From assembly GCA_045106985.1 (NCBI GenBank), contig JBGCFQ010000011.1, positions 62,001 to 126,000 on the forward strand: 64,000 nt of DNA, in the 5' to 3' direction. Position 1 is the first letter of the stretch. Each line of letters starts with the position of its first letter. The translations under genes and the position numbers were made by a program. This document shows, piece after piece, positions 26,535-35,144 of this stretch. The notes under the pieces were generated by a model. That model did not search any database. It saw nothing but the letters and a program-made list of their open reading frames with translations, and was not told where the DNA came from. Source of the DNA: JAUIET01 sp045106985. GTDB taxonomy: Bacteria > Pseudomonadota > Gammaproteobacteria > Pseudomonadales > JAUIET01.

Positions 26535-27020
26535 TCAGGCTGACGCTGCAGAATCGGTCTTGAATTGCTCTGGGTCAAGATACATAAGCCTCAACTCTAG
26601 TTGCCCAGGTACAGGGGTAGCCCAGCCGAGCACCAAGGCGTTTACTTGATCATTCGCTTGGTGCAAAACGGGCATCTTAAACACTGAGGCAACTCCGCCT
26701 TCTTCCTGCAAAACCGGCAACTCCTCGCCTTTTTGCAATGCGTCTGAAAAACGCTGCAGGAGTAGCCGTAGTTGTTCCCGAAAATGCGAAAAACTTATGC
26801 GCCCGCAGTATTCTGAGCAATTCAAAGTCAGCACCACATCAATCGTTGATTCGTCGTCCATCACGACTCTGGACAGTGCCAGACGTTTACCATCGTTAAT
26901 AGCGCGGTAATAGCCTTTCGACTCTGTGCGCGTGCTGTCGAAAAATGACTTAGCCAACAAGTTACAACTCATTGTAAGGAACTTGTCATTGGTGATTGAA
27001 TGTTCTGCTGTACTGCTCAT
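26535..27020 (-). CDS. Hypothetical protein, 161 residues
   Basis: Not recognised. Soluble, acidic, with no signal or TM helix. A Cys pair occurs at NCSEYCGRISF, followed by a helical FREQLRLLLQRFSDALQKGEELP and a C-terminal beta-rich part. It starts 6 bp after the stop of a small upstream frame, with AGGG just before the ATG. The downstream neighbour is frmA's promoter region. Confidence 0.65.
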   Translation of the reverse strand: MSSTAEHSITNDKFLTMSCNLLAKSFFDSTRTESKGYYRAINDGKRLALSRVVMDDESTIDVVLTLNCSEYCGRISFSHFREQLRLLLQRFSDALQKGEELPVLQEEGGVASVFKMPVLHQANDQVNALVLGWATPVPGQLELRLMYLDPEQFKTDSAASA

Positions 27021-27026
27021 GGCACC

Positions 27027-27218
27027 CTATTGGTCAGACTCAAGTGTTGTTATGTAACAACGATTATACGCGGTAAGTCGCTCAGGGAAACCTGCTTTAT
27101 TCAGACAATATTCAGCAACATTGGGGCATTCTGGCATTTTATAGGGCCTGTAGTTAGTGTGACGCAGTTGGCGCAATAGGTCACTCCAGCTTGGCCCACT
27201 AACGTTTCCCGTTGCCAC
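27027..27218 (-). CDS. Possible small protein, 63 residues
   Basis: A GTG-initiated frame (SGPSWSDLLRQLRHTNYRP, then PNVAEYCLNKAGFPERLTAYNRC) with protein-like composition and codon use. It sits immediately upstream of and in line with the 161-residue hypothetical gene (6-bp gap). No SD is seen before the GTG, and it is close to the divergent S41 gene start. It may be a genuine small gene or chance. Confidence 0.35.
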   Translation of the reverse strand: MATGNVSGPSWSDLLRQLRHTNYRPYKMPECPNVAEYCLNKAGFPERLTAYNRCYITTLESDQ

Positions 27219-27261
27219 GATCTACACTACAATGATCCGATACGTATTTGAGGACCTCTCG

Positions 27262-28905
27262 GTGGTTAATAAAAGCAAGCTTTCAGCCCCACTATCCAAC
27301 CACACTCCCAACCACACTCTCACAGGGTCTTTTATCGGCAAAGTCGCTGCTATTTTTTTAGCGACAACCCTACTTTCATCTTGTGGTGGCGGCAGCGGTG
27401 ATAGCGCTGCCTCGCCCACAATGCCTACAACGCCAATTTCAAACGATTTTGAACCTGGCGTTTTTCAAGCGTCTAGCGTCTTCTTTAATCAATGCGCCAA
27501 TCCAGCCGCTGATCAGGTCAACACTCAAACTAACCAAGCTTACGGTTCGGGTACAGTTACGGATGAAAATAACTGGCTACGCTCCTGGAGCAACGAGCTC
27601 TACCTTTGGTATGACGAAATCACAGACCAAAATCCTGCCGAATTCGCCACCAGCGACTATTTTGAACTGATGAAAACAACAGCCGTTACCGCCAGCGGCA
27701 ATGATCGTGACCGCTTTCACTTTACCGTTCCTACGCAAGAATGGCTCGAATCCTCAGAGTCAGGCGTTGTTTCCGGCTACGGTACGCAAGTCGCTCTGCT
27801 AGCCTCGAGCCCGCCGCGAGAAATTGCTATTGCTTACACTGAGCCAGGTACTCCGGCAGCGGCCGAAGGAGTAGCACGCGGCGCGCGAATCCTAACCATT
27901 GACGGTGAGGACGCGATTAATGGCAACGATGTAGATACTTTAAACAACGGTCTATTTCCTGCCTCCGTTGGCGAAACTCATACTTTTGAGATTCAGGATT
28001 TGGGCTCTACGACTACCCGCACCGTATCACTTACATCAGCTGAGATTACAACTACACCCGTTCAAAACGTAGGTACCATAGCGACCGCTAGCGGCACGGT
28101 AGGATACCTTACCTTCAATGACCATATTCGCCCTGCCGAGGACCAACTGATAGCTGCAGTAAATCAATTGCGCGCGGCTAATATCGACGACCTTGTGCTT
28201 GACGTGCGTTACAACGGCGGCGGCTTCCTGTTTATTGCAAGCCAGCTTGCTTATATGATTGCCGGTAATGCGGCAACAAGTGGCCAAGCCTTCGAGACCT
28301 TAACGTTTAACGACCAACACCCCGATACAGACCCAGTGACAGGCGATACCATACAAGCATTGCCGTTCTATAACGTATCAACCAATGACGAATCGCTTCC
28401 CTCTTTAAACCTCTCTCGTGTTTACGTACTCACCGGCAGCTCAACCTGCTCAGCAAGCGAATCCATCATCAATAGTTTGGATGGCATTGGCGTACAAGTG
28501 ATTCAAATCGGCGCGACCACCTGTGGTAAACCCTACGGCTTCTACCCCACAGATAACTGCGGCACGACCTATTTCTCGATTCAATTCAGGGGCGAGAACA
28601 ATGCGGGTTTTGGCGACTACCCCGATGGTTTTTCGCCCTTTAATGCGACGCAACCTGGCAGCGTGAGATTTCCTGGCTGTGAAGTCGAGGATGACTTTAA
28701 TGCTGTTCTTGGCGATAGCAATGAGGCCCGTTTAGCGGCGGCTCTTGAGTTCCGGGAAACCGGGGCATGTCCTGCAACAAGTGCTGTAGCAAGCAACCTG
28801 AGTACCCCAGAGAAAGCTGCTAAAGCCAGACTGCACGCCAATAAGGCTCTTAATGTGCAAACACCAAAGCCGGCCTGGCTGCAGAACCGTTTAATTCAAC
28901 GATAG
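27262..28905 (+). CDS. S41 family peptidase, lipoprotein
   Basis: 547 residues from the GTG at 27262 (GAGG 8 bp upstream); an in-frame ATG at 27232 exists but would crowd the divergent frame. The lipobox is LLSSC followed by GGGSGD. A PDZ-like segment (AIAYTEPGTPAAAEGVARGARILTIDGED) precedes the tail-specific protease core. The catalytic Ser lies in GSSTCSASESIINSL and the Lys in GATTCGKPYGF; LVLDVRYNGGGFLFIASQLAYMI is typical. It probably degrades or processes periplasmic proteins. The C-terminal Cys residues may form disulfides. Confidence 0.9.
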   Translation: MVNKSKLSAPLSNHTPNHTLTGSFIGKVAAIFLATTLLSSCGGGSGDSAASPTMPTTPISNDFEPGVFQASSVFFNQCANPAADQVNTQTNQAYGSGTVTDENNWLRSWSNELYLWYDEITDQNPAEFATSDYFELMKTTAVTASGNDRDRFHFTVPTQEWLESSESGVVSGYGTQVALLASSPPREIAIAYTEPGTPAAAEGVARGARILTIDGEDAINGNDVDTLNNGLFPASVGETHTFEIQDLGSTTTRTVSLTSAEITTTPVQNVGTIATASGTVGYLTFNDHIRPAEDQLIAAVNQLRAANIDDLVLDVRYNGGGFLFIASQLAYMIAGNAATSGQAFETLTFNDQHPDTDPVTGDTIQALPFYNVSTNDESLPSLNLSRVYVLTGSSTCSASESIINSLDGIGVQVIQIGATTCGKPYGFYPTDNCGTTYFSIQFRGENNAGFGDYPDGFSPFNATQPGSVRFPGCEVEDDFNAVLGDSNEARLAAALEFRETGACPATSAVASNLSTPEKAAKARLHANKALNVQTPKPAWLQNRLIQR

Positions 28906-28907
28906 GC

Positions 28908-29954
28908 CTATGACTGCAATTCCCTGATTGCTTCGGCAGCCAGGGAGTCGTCTGCTGCGTTGACAGGCATAGGAAAGGTAATTCGCGAGCCAAGATCCGA
29001 GTACCGCATTTTTAACTCTTTAGCGATCGTAGAGTAGGTTCCTCTAGGAACGAACTCAGCTAACATCTCATCTGTCACAATGTCGGGCATTCGTGCCCAT
29101 TCGCCCTTACGTGTCATGTCGAGCAGCTGCTCGCCTTTATCTTGCCAGCCGAACAACTCCAAGCTGGGCCAGTAAGCAGGCGTTGAATAAAGAAAGCCCA
29201 GCATTTGGCGCAGTCGTTCCCACTCCGCAGCAACTATTTCGTCGTTCTTTCCTGTCGCGTTAAGCGGTGCAAGAATTAGCTTAAAGTTCTTTGGCCTCTC
29301 AATACTGTCTGCCTCGCCTTCATTCGCTGCCTTCTCAAAACCCGCTTCCAAACGAGGTAAACACACCTCGCGAATATAGCGCGGCGGTGTGTTTGTTGGG
29401 TGGGTAACCATGCCGTCAGCAATTCGCCCAACCATGCGAGTCATTGCGGGTCCTACCGCACCCGCTATTAACGGAATGTGCGGGTGCTCTATTGGGCCGG
29501 GATTAAAAAACGGCTGTAGCTTCGTAAGTTGGTAATGTTCGCCTACAAAGTTCAAGGGCGCAGCCGTCTGAAAGCTGTGGAAGATGGCGCGAAGTGCTTG
29601 CATATATTCGCGAAGCTGCGGCACTGGTGAATCCCAGCGAGCGCTGTAGCGCTTGATAATATTCCCTTTAACCTGAGTACCCAAACCTAACTCAAAGCGG
29701 CCCCTAGACATCTTTTGTAAATCCCAGGCAGCAATCGCTGTCGTCATTGGGCTTCTCGGGAAAGCTAAGAGCACACCTGTGCACACTTTTAAGCGGCTCG
29801 TGTTCGCCAGAGCCATTGCCGAGAGCAACAAACCATCGTGAAGTGCATCCGGAACTTGTAAGCCATCGAAGCCCATCGCCTCAGCGCGAGCTGCATGAGC
29901 ACCTATCTCTCCCGGCCCCATGTCCTCAGGTGTTGCTGCATAAACTTCGAACAT
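28908..29954 (-). CDS. LLM-class oxidoreductase (F420-dependent family TIGR03617-like)
   Basis: 348-residue luciferase-like flavin/F420 enzyme. The conserved N-terminal pattern is RAEAMGFDGLQVPDALHDGLLLSAMALANTSRLKVCTGVLLAFPRSPM, followed by LQKMSRGRFELGLGTQVKGNI and PLIAGAVGPAMTRMVGRIADGMVTHPTNTP. Annotation pipelines usually label this type F420-dependent, yet no F420 biosynthesis gene is in the window. The substrate is unknown. Its stop lies 2 bp from that of the convergent S41 gene. Confidence 0.88.
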   Translation of the reverse strand: MFEVYAATPEDMGPGEIGAHAARAEAMGFDGLQVPDALHDGLLLSAMALANTSRLKVCTGVLLAFPRSPMTTAIAAWDLQKMSRGRFELGLGTQVKGNIIKRYSARWDSPVPQLREYMQALRAIFHSFQTAAPLNFVGEHYQLTKLQPFFNPGPIEHPHIPLIAGAVGPAMTRMVGRIADGMVTHPTNTPPRYIREVCLPRLEAGFEKAANEGEADSIERPKNFKLILAPLNATGKNDEIVAAEWERLRQMLGFLYSTPAYWPSLELFGWQDKGEQLLDMTRKGEWARMPDIVTDEMLAEFVPRGTYSTIAKELKMRYSDLGSRITFPMPVNAADDSLAAEAIRELQS

Positions 29955-30174
29955 ACTGGCTTTTTCCTTCAGCGAATAAAAAACAACATTACGCGGCTCG
30001 GCAACTGATGCCTATGACGGGTCAACTGGTACCGAAACGGCGATAGAATAACTCTTTTGCTAGCTCAGACAGCGTGGCTTACCGAAACTTTAGTTTAACC
30101 TCAGATGGGCAGCGCGCTGATAGACATACAGCGATAATTGCCAGACACTAGGCTTTACTCAGCAGGTACTTAAT

Positions 30175-30981
30175 ATGACTACAGTTTTACTAGAAAAGCG
30201 CGATGCGACTGCGCTTATTACATTGAATCGACCTGAGGCTATGAATGCTATTTCGAAGGCATTAAGAAGGGATTTTATCGCCGCCTTTGAAAACTGCATT
30301 GATGACCCGAGTATTCGGGTTGTCGTGATCACTGGCAATGGCAAGGCGTTTAGTGCTGGTTTTGATCTAAAAGAGCTCAGCGAAGCCAGCCCCGACACTG
30401 ACAACGGTTCAGCCAACGAAAACAGCAACGAGACAGCGGCCGATAAAGTGACTAACGACATGGCCCGTGTTATCGAACGCTTTAAGGGGCCGGTTATCGC
30501 CGCTGTAAACGGCCATGCCGTAACGGGTGGTTTTGAGCTCGCATTGGCTTGCGATGTGATCATCGCCTCTGAGCACGCTCGCTTCGCGGACACTCACGCA
30601 CGTGTCGGAATACTCGCGGGCTGGGGACTAAGCCAAAGACTTCCCAGGCTGATTGGTATCTCTCGTGCAAAGGAATTGTCGTTTACGGGTAATCCTTTAT
30701 TCGCTGACAAAGCCTACGAATGGGGCCTGGTTAATCATGTTGTGCCTGCCGATGAGCTGGTCGAATTTGCGCTAACAATGGCGAAAGATATGAGCGCTTG
30801 CGTGCCTCATGTTCTAGAGCAGTATAAAGCGCTTATTGATGATGGTTTCAGCATGCATTTCAATGAGGCCATGGAGTATGAAGAGAAAACCGCAATTGAG
30901 TCTGCCAAACAGGCCTCGGCGCATATGATCGCCGCACGGCGAGAGAAAGTGATTGAGCGCGGTCGCGAGCAGAAAGACTGA
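30175..30981 (+). CDS. Enoyl-CoA hydratase/isomerase family protein
   Basis: 268-residue crotonase. FSAGFDLKEL and TGGFELALACDV are present, the latter keeping the first catalytic Glu. The second position reads FADTHARVGILAGWGLSQRLP, so the usual PE is TH and the Glu is absent. A hydrophilic, Asn-, Ser- and Glu-rich insert (about residues 70-90) is unusual. It overlaps the next gene by one base (TGATG). With the DECR-like SDR and NTF2-like protein downstream it forms a three-gene operon likely acting on an unsaturated or branched acyl-CoA. Confidence 0.9.
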   Translation: MTTVLLEKRDATALITLNRPEAMNAISKALRRDFIAAFENCIDDPSIRVVVITGNGKAFSAGFDLKELSEASPDTDNGSANENSNETAADKVTNDMARVIERFKGPVIAAVNGHAVTGGFELALACDVIIASEHARFADTHARVGILAGWGLSQRLPRLIGISRAKELSFTGNPLFADKAYEWGLVNHVVPADELVEFALTMAKDMSACVPHVLEQYKALIDDGFSMHFNEAMEYEEKTAIESAKQASAHMIAARREKVIERGREQKD

Positions 30982-31733
30982 TGCAAGGGAAAGTTGTTCT
31001 CATAACGGGTGGCGGAACCGGCATCGGTAAGGGGGTTGCGCATTACCTGGGAAGCCGTGGCGCAAAAATAGCAATCTGTAGTCGCAAGCAAGCTGTGCTA
31101 GACGCCACTCAGCAAGAACTAAGCAAGCTTGGCATAGACATTTTAGCTAGCGCTTGTGATGTTCGTGACCCGGCAGCTGTTGAGGCCACCGTTGAGGCAG
31201 TATTGCAGCGATTTGGCAAACTTGATTTGTTAATCAATAACGCAGCGGGAAATTTCGCAGCATTGGTTGAGGACTTATCTTATAACGGCTTCAAAACCGT
31301 TATAGACATAGATTTGAACGGCACATTCAATGTCACCAAAGCTTGCTACAGCGCTTGGTTTAAACAACACGGCGGTAACATCATCAACATATCCGCTCCG
31401 TTTGAAGGATCAGGTATTCCATATCAAGCTCATGCCGCAGCCGCTAAAGCTGGCATCAATTCACTCACGCGAACTTGTGCCGTAGAGTGGCGTAATAAGG
31501 GAATTCGAGTTAATGCAATAGAACCCGGAGCTGTGGCCAATACCGAAGGCACCGAGCGACTTGGAGCCTCACTCACGGCAGACAACAAACAAGGGACACT
31601 GGTAGCTTGCAGTGCCACCGACATAGCCAAAGCCATAGAATTTCTGGCTGGCGACAGCGCCACGTTTATCAACGGGCAATGTATCGCGGTTGATAGTGGC
31701 ACGGGCGTAGACCTATTGAAGTTATCGGTTTGA
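30981..31733 (+). CDS. SDR similar to peroxisomal 2,4-dienoyl-CoA reductase
   Basis: 250-residue SDR with TGGGTGIG at the NAD(P) site. NNAAGNFAALVEDLSYNGFKTVIDIDLNGTFNVTKA strongly resembles the DECR family. The usual catalytic Tyr motif region reads YQAHAAAAKAGI: Tyr of YxxxK is not in the canonical place, as in DECR enzymes. GAVANTEGTERLG and VDSGTGVDL finish the fold. It probably reduces 2,4-dienoyl-CoA with NADPH in breakdown of unsaturated fatty acids. Its start overlaps the crotonase stop by one base. Confidence 0.88.
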   Translation: MQGKVVLITGGGTGIGKGVAHYLGSRGAKIAICSRKQAVLDATQQELSKLGIDILASACDVRDPAAVEATVEAVLQRFGKLDLLINNAAGNFAALVEDLSYNGFKTVIDIDLNGTFNVTKACYSAWFKQHGGNIINISAPFEGSGIPYQAHAAAAKAGINSLTRTCAVEWRNKGIRVNAIEPGAVANTEGTERLGASLTADNKQGTLVACSATDIAKAIEFLAGDSATFINGQCIAVDSGTGVDLLKLSV

Positions 31734-31753
31734 GTTAACAGAGGGTCGTAAAA

Positions 31754-32275
31754 ATGAACCGAACACTAAATCTAGAACAGCGCATCACCCGGCTGGAAGA
31801 TATTGAAGCGATAAAGCAACTCAAGCTTCGCTATTTTTACGCCTGTGACGCTCGCGATGTCGCCGGAGTACGGGCATGCTTTACAGCCAAAGATTTGCTA
31901 ATTGATGCAGGTTTTATTGGGCAATACACCAAGGTGGAAGACTTCACAGATATGTTTGCATCTATGACCACAAGCCCCACTCATCTTGACCAGCATTATG
32001 GTATTGCTCCTGAAGTAAAGATAACGGACGACACTCACGCCTCCGGTCGTTGGCGCATCCTATTCCAGTTACTCGACTCGGATAAAGGTGTCGTGCAATT
32101 TATGGGAGGTTACTACGCCGACAAATATCTTAAAGAAAATGGCGAGTGGAAAATTCAACAGACGGTTTACACTGTTTCGACCAATTTGATGATGAAGAAA
32201 GACAGTGCGGGTCTCCTTGAGGCCATGGAGATGGGCGGCATGCATGCTATCGCTACGGAGCTTGAAAACAGCTAG
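31754..32275 (+). CDS. NTF2-like (SnoaL-type) family protein
   Basis: 173 residues of the nuclear-transport-factor-2-like fold: RITRLEDIEAIKQLKLRYFYACDARD-VAGVRACFTAKDLLID at the N-terminus, then HLDQHYGIAPEVKITDDTHASGRWRILFQL and GGYYADKYLKENGEWKIQQTVYTV. These pockets host isomerases, dehydratases or pure binding proteins. Position as last gene of the crotonase/DECR operon suggests activity on a CoA-linked or cyclic substrate, but no catalytic assignment is possible by eye. GAGGG precedes the ATG. Confidence 0.85.
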   Translation: MNRTLNLEQRITRLEDIEAIKQLKLRYFYACDARDVAGVRACFTAKDLLIDAGFIGQYTKVEDFTDMFASMTTSPTHLDQHYGIAPEVKITDDTHASGRWRILFQLLDSDKGVVQFMGGYYADKYLKENGEWKIQQTVYTVSTNLMMKKDSAGLLEAMEMGGMHAIATELENS

Positions 32276-32298
32276 CTGCACCGCCACTAACACAGTGA

Positions 32299-33036
32299 CT
32301 AGTCCTCATTTTTTGTAATTTCTGCCATTCCGGAAATTTCAAGCGACTCTTCGGATACTGTGCCACTGTAGCTCACATTGCTCATTCCTGACACTTTTCC
32401 AGTTAATGCTCCGCCAGTCATGTTCAAGCTTACGTTCGTGGCTCCCGCACTTTTGACTGTCGCTGTGTTGACCTCCACATCGCCGAAATCAAAGTTGCCC
32501 ATACCCTTCGCTACCAACGAAAGTTGCTGGAACTGACTGTTGTTGCCTTCAAAGGACACCGCGCCAGATATATTTACGTCGAGATACTCAGCCTCAAACC
32601 CTGCTAATGAAATCTTCATTTTACCGCGTGCATCAACTTGCTCAATCGCGGGCATAGTTACCTTGGCACTGAAATGAGTAGCGTCATCCGACAGCCAGTT
32701 CCAGCCTCTTTTTGTGCTTCCATTGTGCGTGGCAAGAACAAGGCGATTGTCTTCCACATACGCTCGCAGCATATCCCTTTGCTCTTCATCAATCGATACA
32801 GTGACCGACCACTGATCTCCTCTTAGAATCTGTAGATCGGCGTTTCCATTTATCTCTATTTTATCGAAATGACTGAGCTGCTCTAGATCTACCGCTTTGC
32901 CTCCTAGCGGCCTGCTTTGCGGCTCGTCTTCAACGACGTAAGATGATAAGGCAACTCTAGTGCCGGCGAACGTTGCCAGTATTGCAAGTAGCACAACAAC
33001 TGCAATGGTAACCACGCTAATTTGACTGTTCTTCAT
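32299..33036 (-). CDS. Head GIN domain (DUF2807) membrane-anchored protein
   Basis: 245 residues from the second in-frame ATG (33036; AGGA 8 bp upstream; the alternative at 33045 has no room for an SD). An N-terminal TM helix (ISVVTIAVVVLLAILATFAGT) is followed by a beta-helix-like DUF2807 domain: FDKIEINGNADLQILRGDQWSVTVSID, VDARGKMKISLAGF, and repeated SGM.NVS-type turns. It lies directly after the GntR gene and is likely part of the ABC/GntR envelope operon. Function unknown. Confidence 0.85.
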   Translation of the reverse strand: MKNSQISVVTIAVVVLLAILATFAGTRVALSSYVVEDEPQSRPLGGKAVDLEQLSHFDKIEINGNADLQILRGDQWSVTVSIDEEQRDMLRAYVEDNRLVLATHNGSTKRGWNWLSDDATHFSAKVTMPAIEQVDARGKMKISLAGFEAEYLDVNISGAVSFEGNNSQFQQLSLVAKGMGNFDFGDVEVNTATVKSAGATNVSLNMTGGALTGKVSGMSNVSYSGTVSEESLEISGMAEITKNED

Positions 33037-33046
33037 TGTTGCCATC

Positions 33047-33394
33047 CTAGTCGAGTAATTGTTTTATATCCGACGCGCTCAAACCAAGCTGTTGGATAGT
33101 TTGTCGAATTTTTGGTATTTCTGTCTCGAGAAACTCGCGGCGGAGCTCCTCCAGTATTCGTATTGATGCATCCTCGCAGACAAAGAACCCCATACCGCGC
33201 TGATTTCGAATGCAGCCTTGATCAACCAATACCTGATAGGTTTTGGTAACCGTGTTCGGGTTAACGCCAATTTCAGCAGCCAGTTCTCGAATAGAAGGTA
33301 TGCGCTCTCCTGCCTGCCATTCGCCACCGAGAATTCGCTCGCAAATTTGATCCGCTATTTGCAAAAATATGCCCTTAGGCGCATTGAAGTCCAC
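33047..33394 (-). CDS. GntR-family regulator, YtrA subfamily
   Basis: 115 residues with an N-terminal wHTH (GIFLQIADQICERILGGEWQAGERIPSIRELAAEIGVNPNTVTKTYQVLVDQGCI) and a short two-helix C-terminus, the YtrA layout lacking a ligand-binding domain. The start is GTG, 2 bp after the permease stop. YtrA regulators repress their own ABC-transporter operons; here a perfect palindrome upstream of the operon (35067-35102) is the obvious operator. Being the third gene, not the first, is a variation. Confidence 0.9.
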   Translation of the reverse strand: MDFNAPKGIFLQIADQICERILGGEWQAGERIPSIRELAAEIGVNPNTVTKTYQVLVDQGCIRNQRGMGFFVCEDASIRILEELRREFLETEIPKIRQTIQQLGLSASDIKQLLD

Positions 33395-33396
33395 GC

Positions 33397-34191
33397 TTAC
33401 ACTCCATCACTCAATTGCACTTCGCGAACTCGCATCCATGCAATCGCGAAGCAAATCACCGGCACTGCAATAAATGCAACAGTCGATAGAATTTCCAAGA
33501 TCCCTAAGTAAAAATCACCGTAATCAGACAAGAATTCGTCAAAATCTATACTCGTATCCGGATTGTTGAACACGGCGTCTGGCATGAATACCCAAACAAG
33601 AAATATCAGCAGCGCAAAAATTGAAAGAACAAGAATTAAGACAGAGAGAGCCGTTTTGGTCATCTGGCTCTTTCTAAACCACGCGGAACCGAGAAAAAAT
33701 ATACTTTGCGCTACAAGAAAAGTCTGAAAGGTTGCAGCGCTATCGGCATCAAATAATGCCGGAGGAGTGATGAGTTTTCCTACGGAAAGAAACGAAACAA
33801 TCGCGCACAGAATTGACGCTACAGATCCAAGAGCAAGAATGAAAGCCGCAAACACGAAGCTTACCAGTAAGAACTTAGCCGTTGTTTTTTCAAGTGCGGA
33901 AGCTGGCAATAGCAGGAAGGAAGCCATCCTGTTTCTGTCGTGCATATCATCAAACACGCTACAGGCTTCAATAACGCCCCATATCAATAATATTCTTCCT
34001 AGCCATTCGGCGACAACACTGGAATCGCCACCACCATCGTTGTATAGCTCTTGCATCAAATGGCTGAGCATCATCAACGAAACTATTACGGCGGACACAA
34101 GTAGCGCAGAACGAAACCTAAGGCTTACTTCGTTTGCCAACAACCCTACAACTCGCTCAATAGAGAATGAACTGTGATTGCGGTTATTCAT
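33397..34191 (-). CDS. ABC transporter permease (YtrA-operon type)
   Basis: 264-residue integral membrane protein with six predicted helices (starting near FRSALLVSAVIVSLMMLSHLM, ending ILSTVAFIAVPVICFAIAW). No solute-binding-protein partner is seen, and the substrate is unknown. ATG overlaps the ATPase stop by 4 bp and the GntR gene starts 2 bp after its stop. The set probably responds to envelope stress or a cell-wall-active compound, by analogy with Ytr systems. Confidence 0.85.
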   Translation of the reverse strand: MNNRNHSSFSIERVVGLLANEVSLRFRSALLVSAVIVSLMMLSHLMQELYNDGGGDSSVVAEWLGRILLIWGVIEACSVFDDMHDRNRMASFLLLPASALEKTTAKFLLVSFVFAAFILALGSVASILCAIVSFLSVGKLITPPALFDADSAATFQTFLVAQSIFFLGSAWFRKSQMTKTALSVLILVLSIFALLIFLVWVFMPDAVFNNPDTSIDFDEFLSDYGDFYLGILEILSTVAFIAVPVICFAIAWMRVREVQLSDGV

Positions 34192-35051
34192 GCGGCGCCC
34201 TCCTCACTGCGTTGAAACAAGCTCTGAAACGATTCCGGTTGGGCAATAACAGCATTGAACAAGACTTCCATGTCTAGCCTTCCATGTTCGTCTCCGCCTT
34301 TCCTCACCGCCCAGTGGCCTCCAACGACGGCTTCGGTATACAACAGATCTTCAGCTTCCATTGGCTGTGCAGACTCCAGCTCCATGTGCAATATGGTGCT
34401 CAGCTCGGTGATACCTGCCTTGAGCAAGATACGGCCGTTATGCAGTATCAACAGCGGGTCGATCAGTGCCTCAACGTCTTTAAGCTGGTGGGTAGAAATA
34501 ATGAATACTCGGTCTTCCGTTGCGTGCTCGGCTACAAGGCGCCGGAACAGACCTTTAGAAGGGACGTCGAGACCATTTGTTGGCTCATCCATGATCAGGA
34601 TCGAGCTTTTACATGCCAGTCCAAAACTCAAATAAAACTTCTTTTTCTGCCCATGCGATAGCTCGGTTAACACCGCATCAGCAGGAAGCTCAAATGCCTG
34701 CATGCAGCGATCAAACTGACTTTGGCTAAATTTCGGATAGAACCGCGCCAAGCTCTTTAGGTATTGACTCACCTTAACGCGAGGCAGGTGCAATTCTTCA
34801 GGCAATACAAAAATATCTTGTAAATAGCCAGGATCACGCTCACCTGGTTCAAAGCCCAAAGAGTCGATTGAGCCACTATTGGGCAGCAGTAAACCTGACA
34901 TGAGGTGTAATAGAGTTGATTTGCCAGCGCCATTCAGGCCAAGAAGCCCGTATATATTGCCCGGCTCTAAGCTCATAGCAAGGTTGCTAAATATGGTTCG
35001 GCCCGGGTAAGAAAAACCCAGCCCCTTAATATTAATAGAAGGATGTGGCAT
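34188..35051 (-). CDS. ABC transporter ATP-binding protein
   Basis: 287 residues. Walker A is GLNGAGKST, the Q-loop region LQDIFVLPEELHLPRV, the signature LSHGQKKK, Walker B ILIMDEPTNGLD and the switch His STHQLKD. The C-terminal 70 residues are a family-typical tail. It powers the adjacent six-helix permease. First gene of a four-gene leftward operon (ATPase-permease-GntR-DUF2807). The ATG at 35051 has only a distant AGGAG (13 bp upstream), so initiation may be weak. Confidence 0.93.
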   Translation of the reverse strand: MPHPSINIKGLGFSYPGRTIFSNLAMSLEPGNIYGLLGLNGAGKSTLLHLMSGLLLPNSGSIDSLGFEPGERDPGYLQDIFVLPEELHLPRVKVSQYLKSLARFYPKFSQSQFDRCMQAFELPADAVLTELSHGQKKKFYLSFGLACKSSILIMDEPTNGLDVPSKGLFRRLVAEHATEDRVFIISTHQLKDVEALIDPLLILHNGRILLKAGITELSTILHMELESAQPMEAEDLLYTEAVVGGHWAVRKGGDEHGRLDMEVLFNAVIAQPESFQSLFQRSEEGAA

Positions 35052-35066
35052 AGCAGGTAATCGCTC

Positions 35067-35102
35067 CTAATCAGTGTACTAGTATAGTAGTACACTGATT
35101 AG
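35067..35102 (-). promoter_or_regulatory. 36-bp perfect palindrome: likely GntR (YtrA-type) operator and promoter
   Basis: 14-bp arms CTAATCAGTGTACT and AGTACACTGATTAG are perfectly symmetrical around the 8-bp core AGTATAGT. AGTGTA...TACACT matches the YtrA half-site pattern I recall from Bacillus. On the leftward strand the core contains TATACT, a good -10 element, so repressor binding would cover the promoter. It ends 15 bp before the ATPase start codon. Confidence 0.8.
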
Positions 35103-35144
35103 AGAAAACACAAGCCTTATTTTCTAGTTAAGAGTGAATAATGG

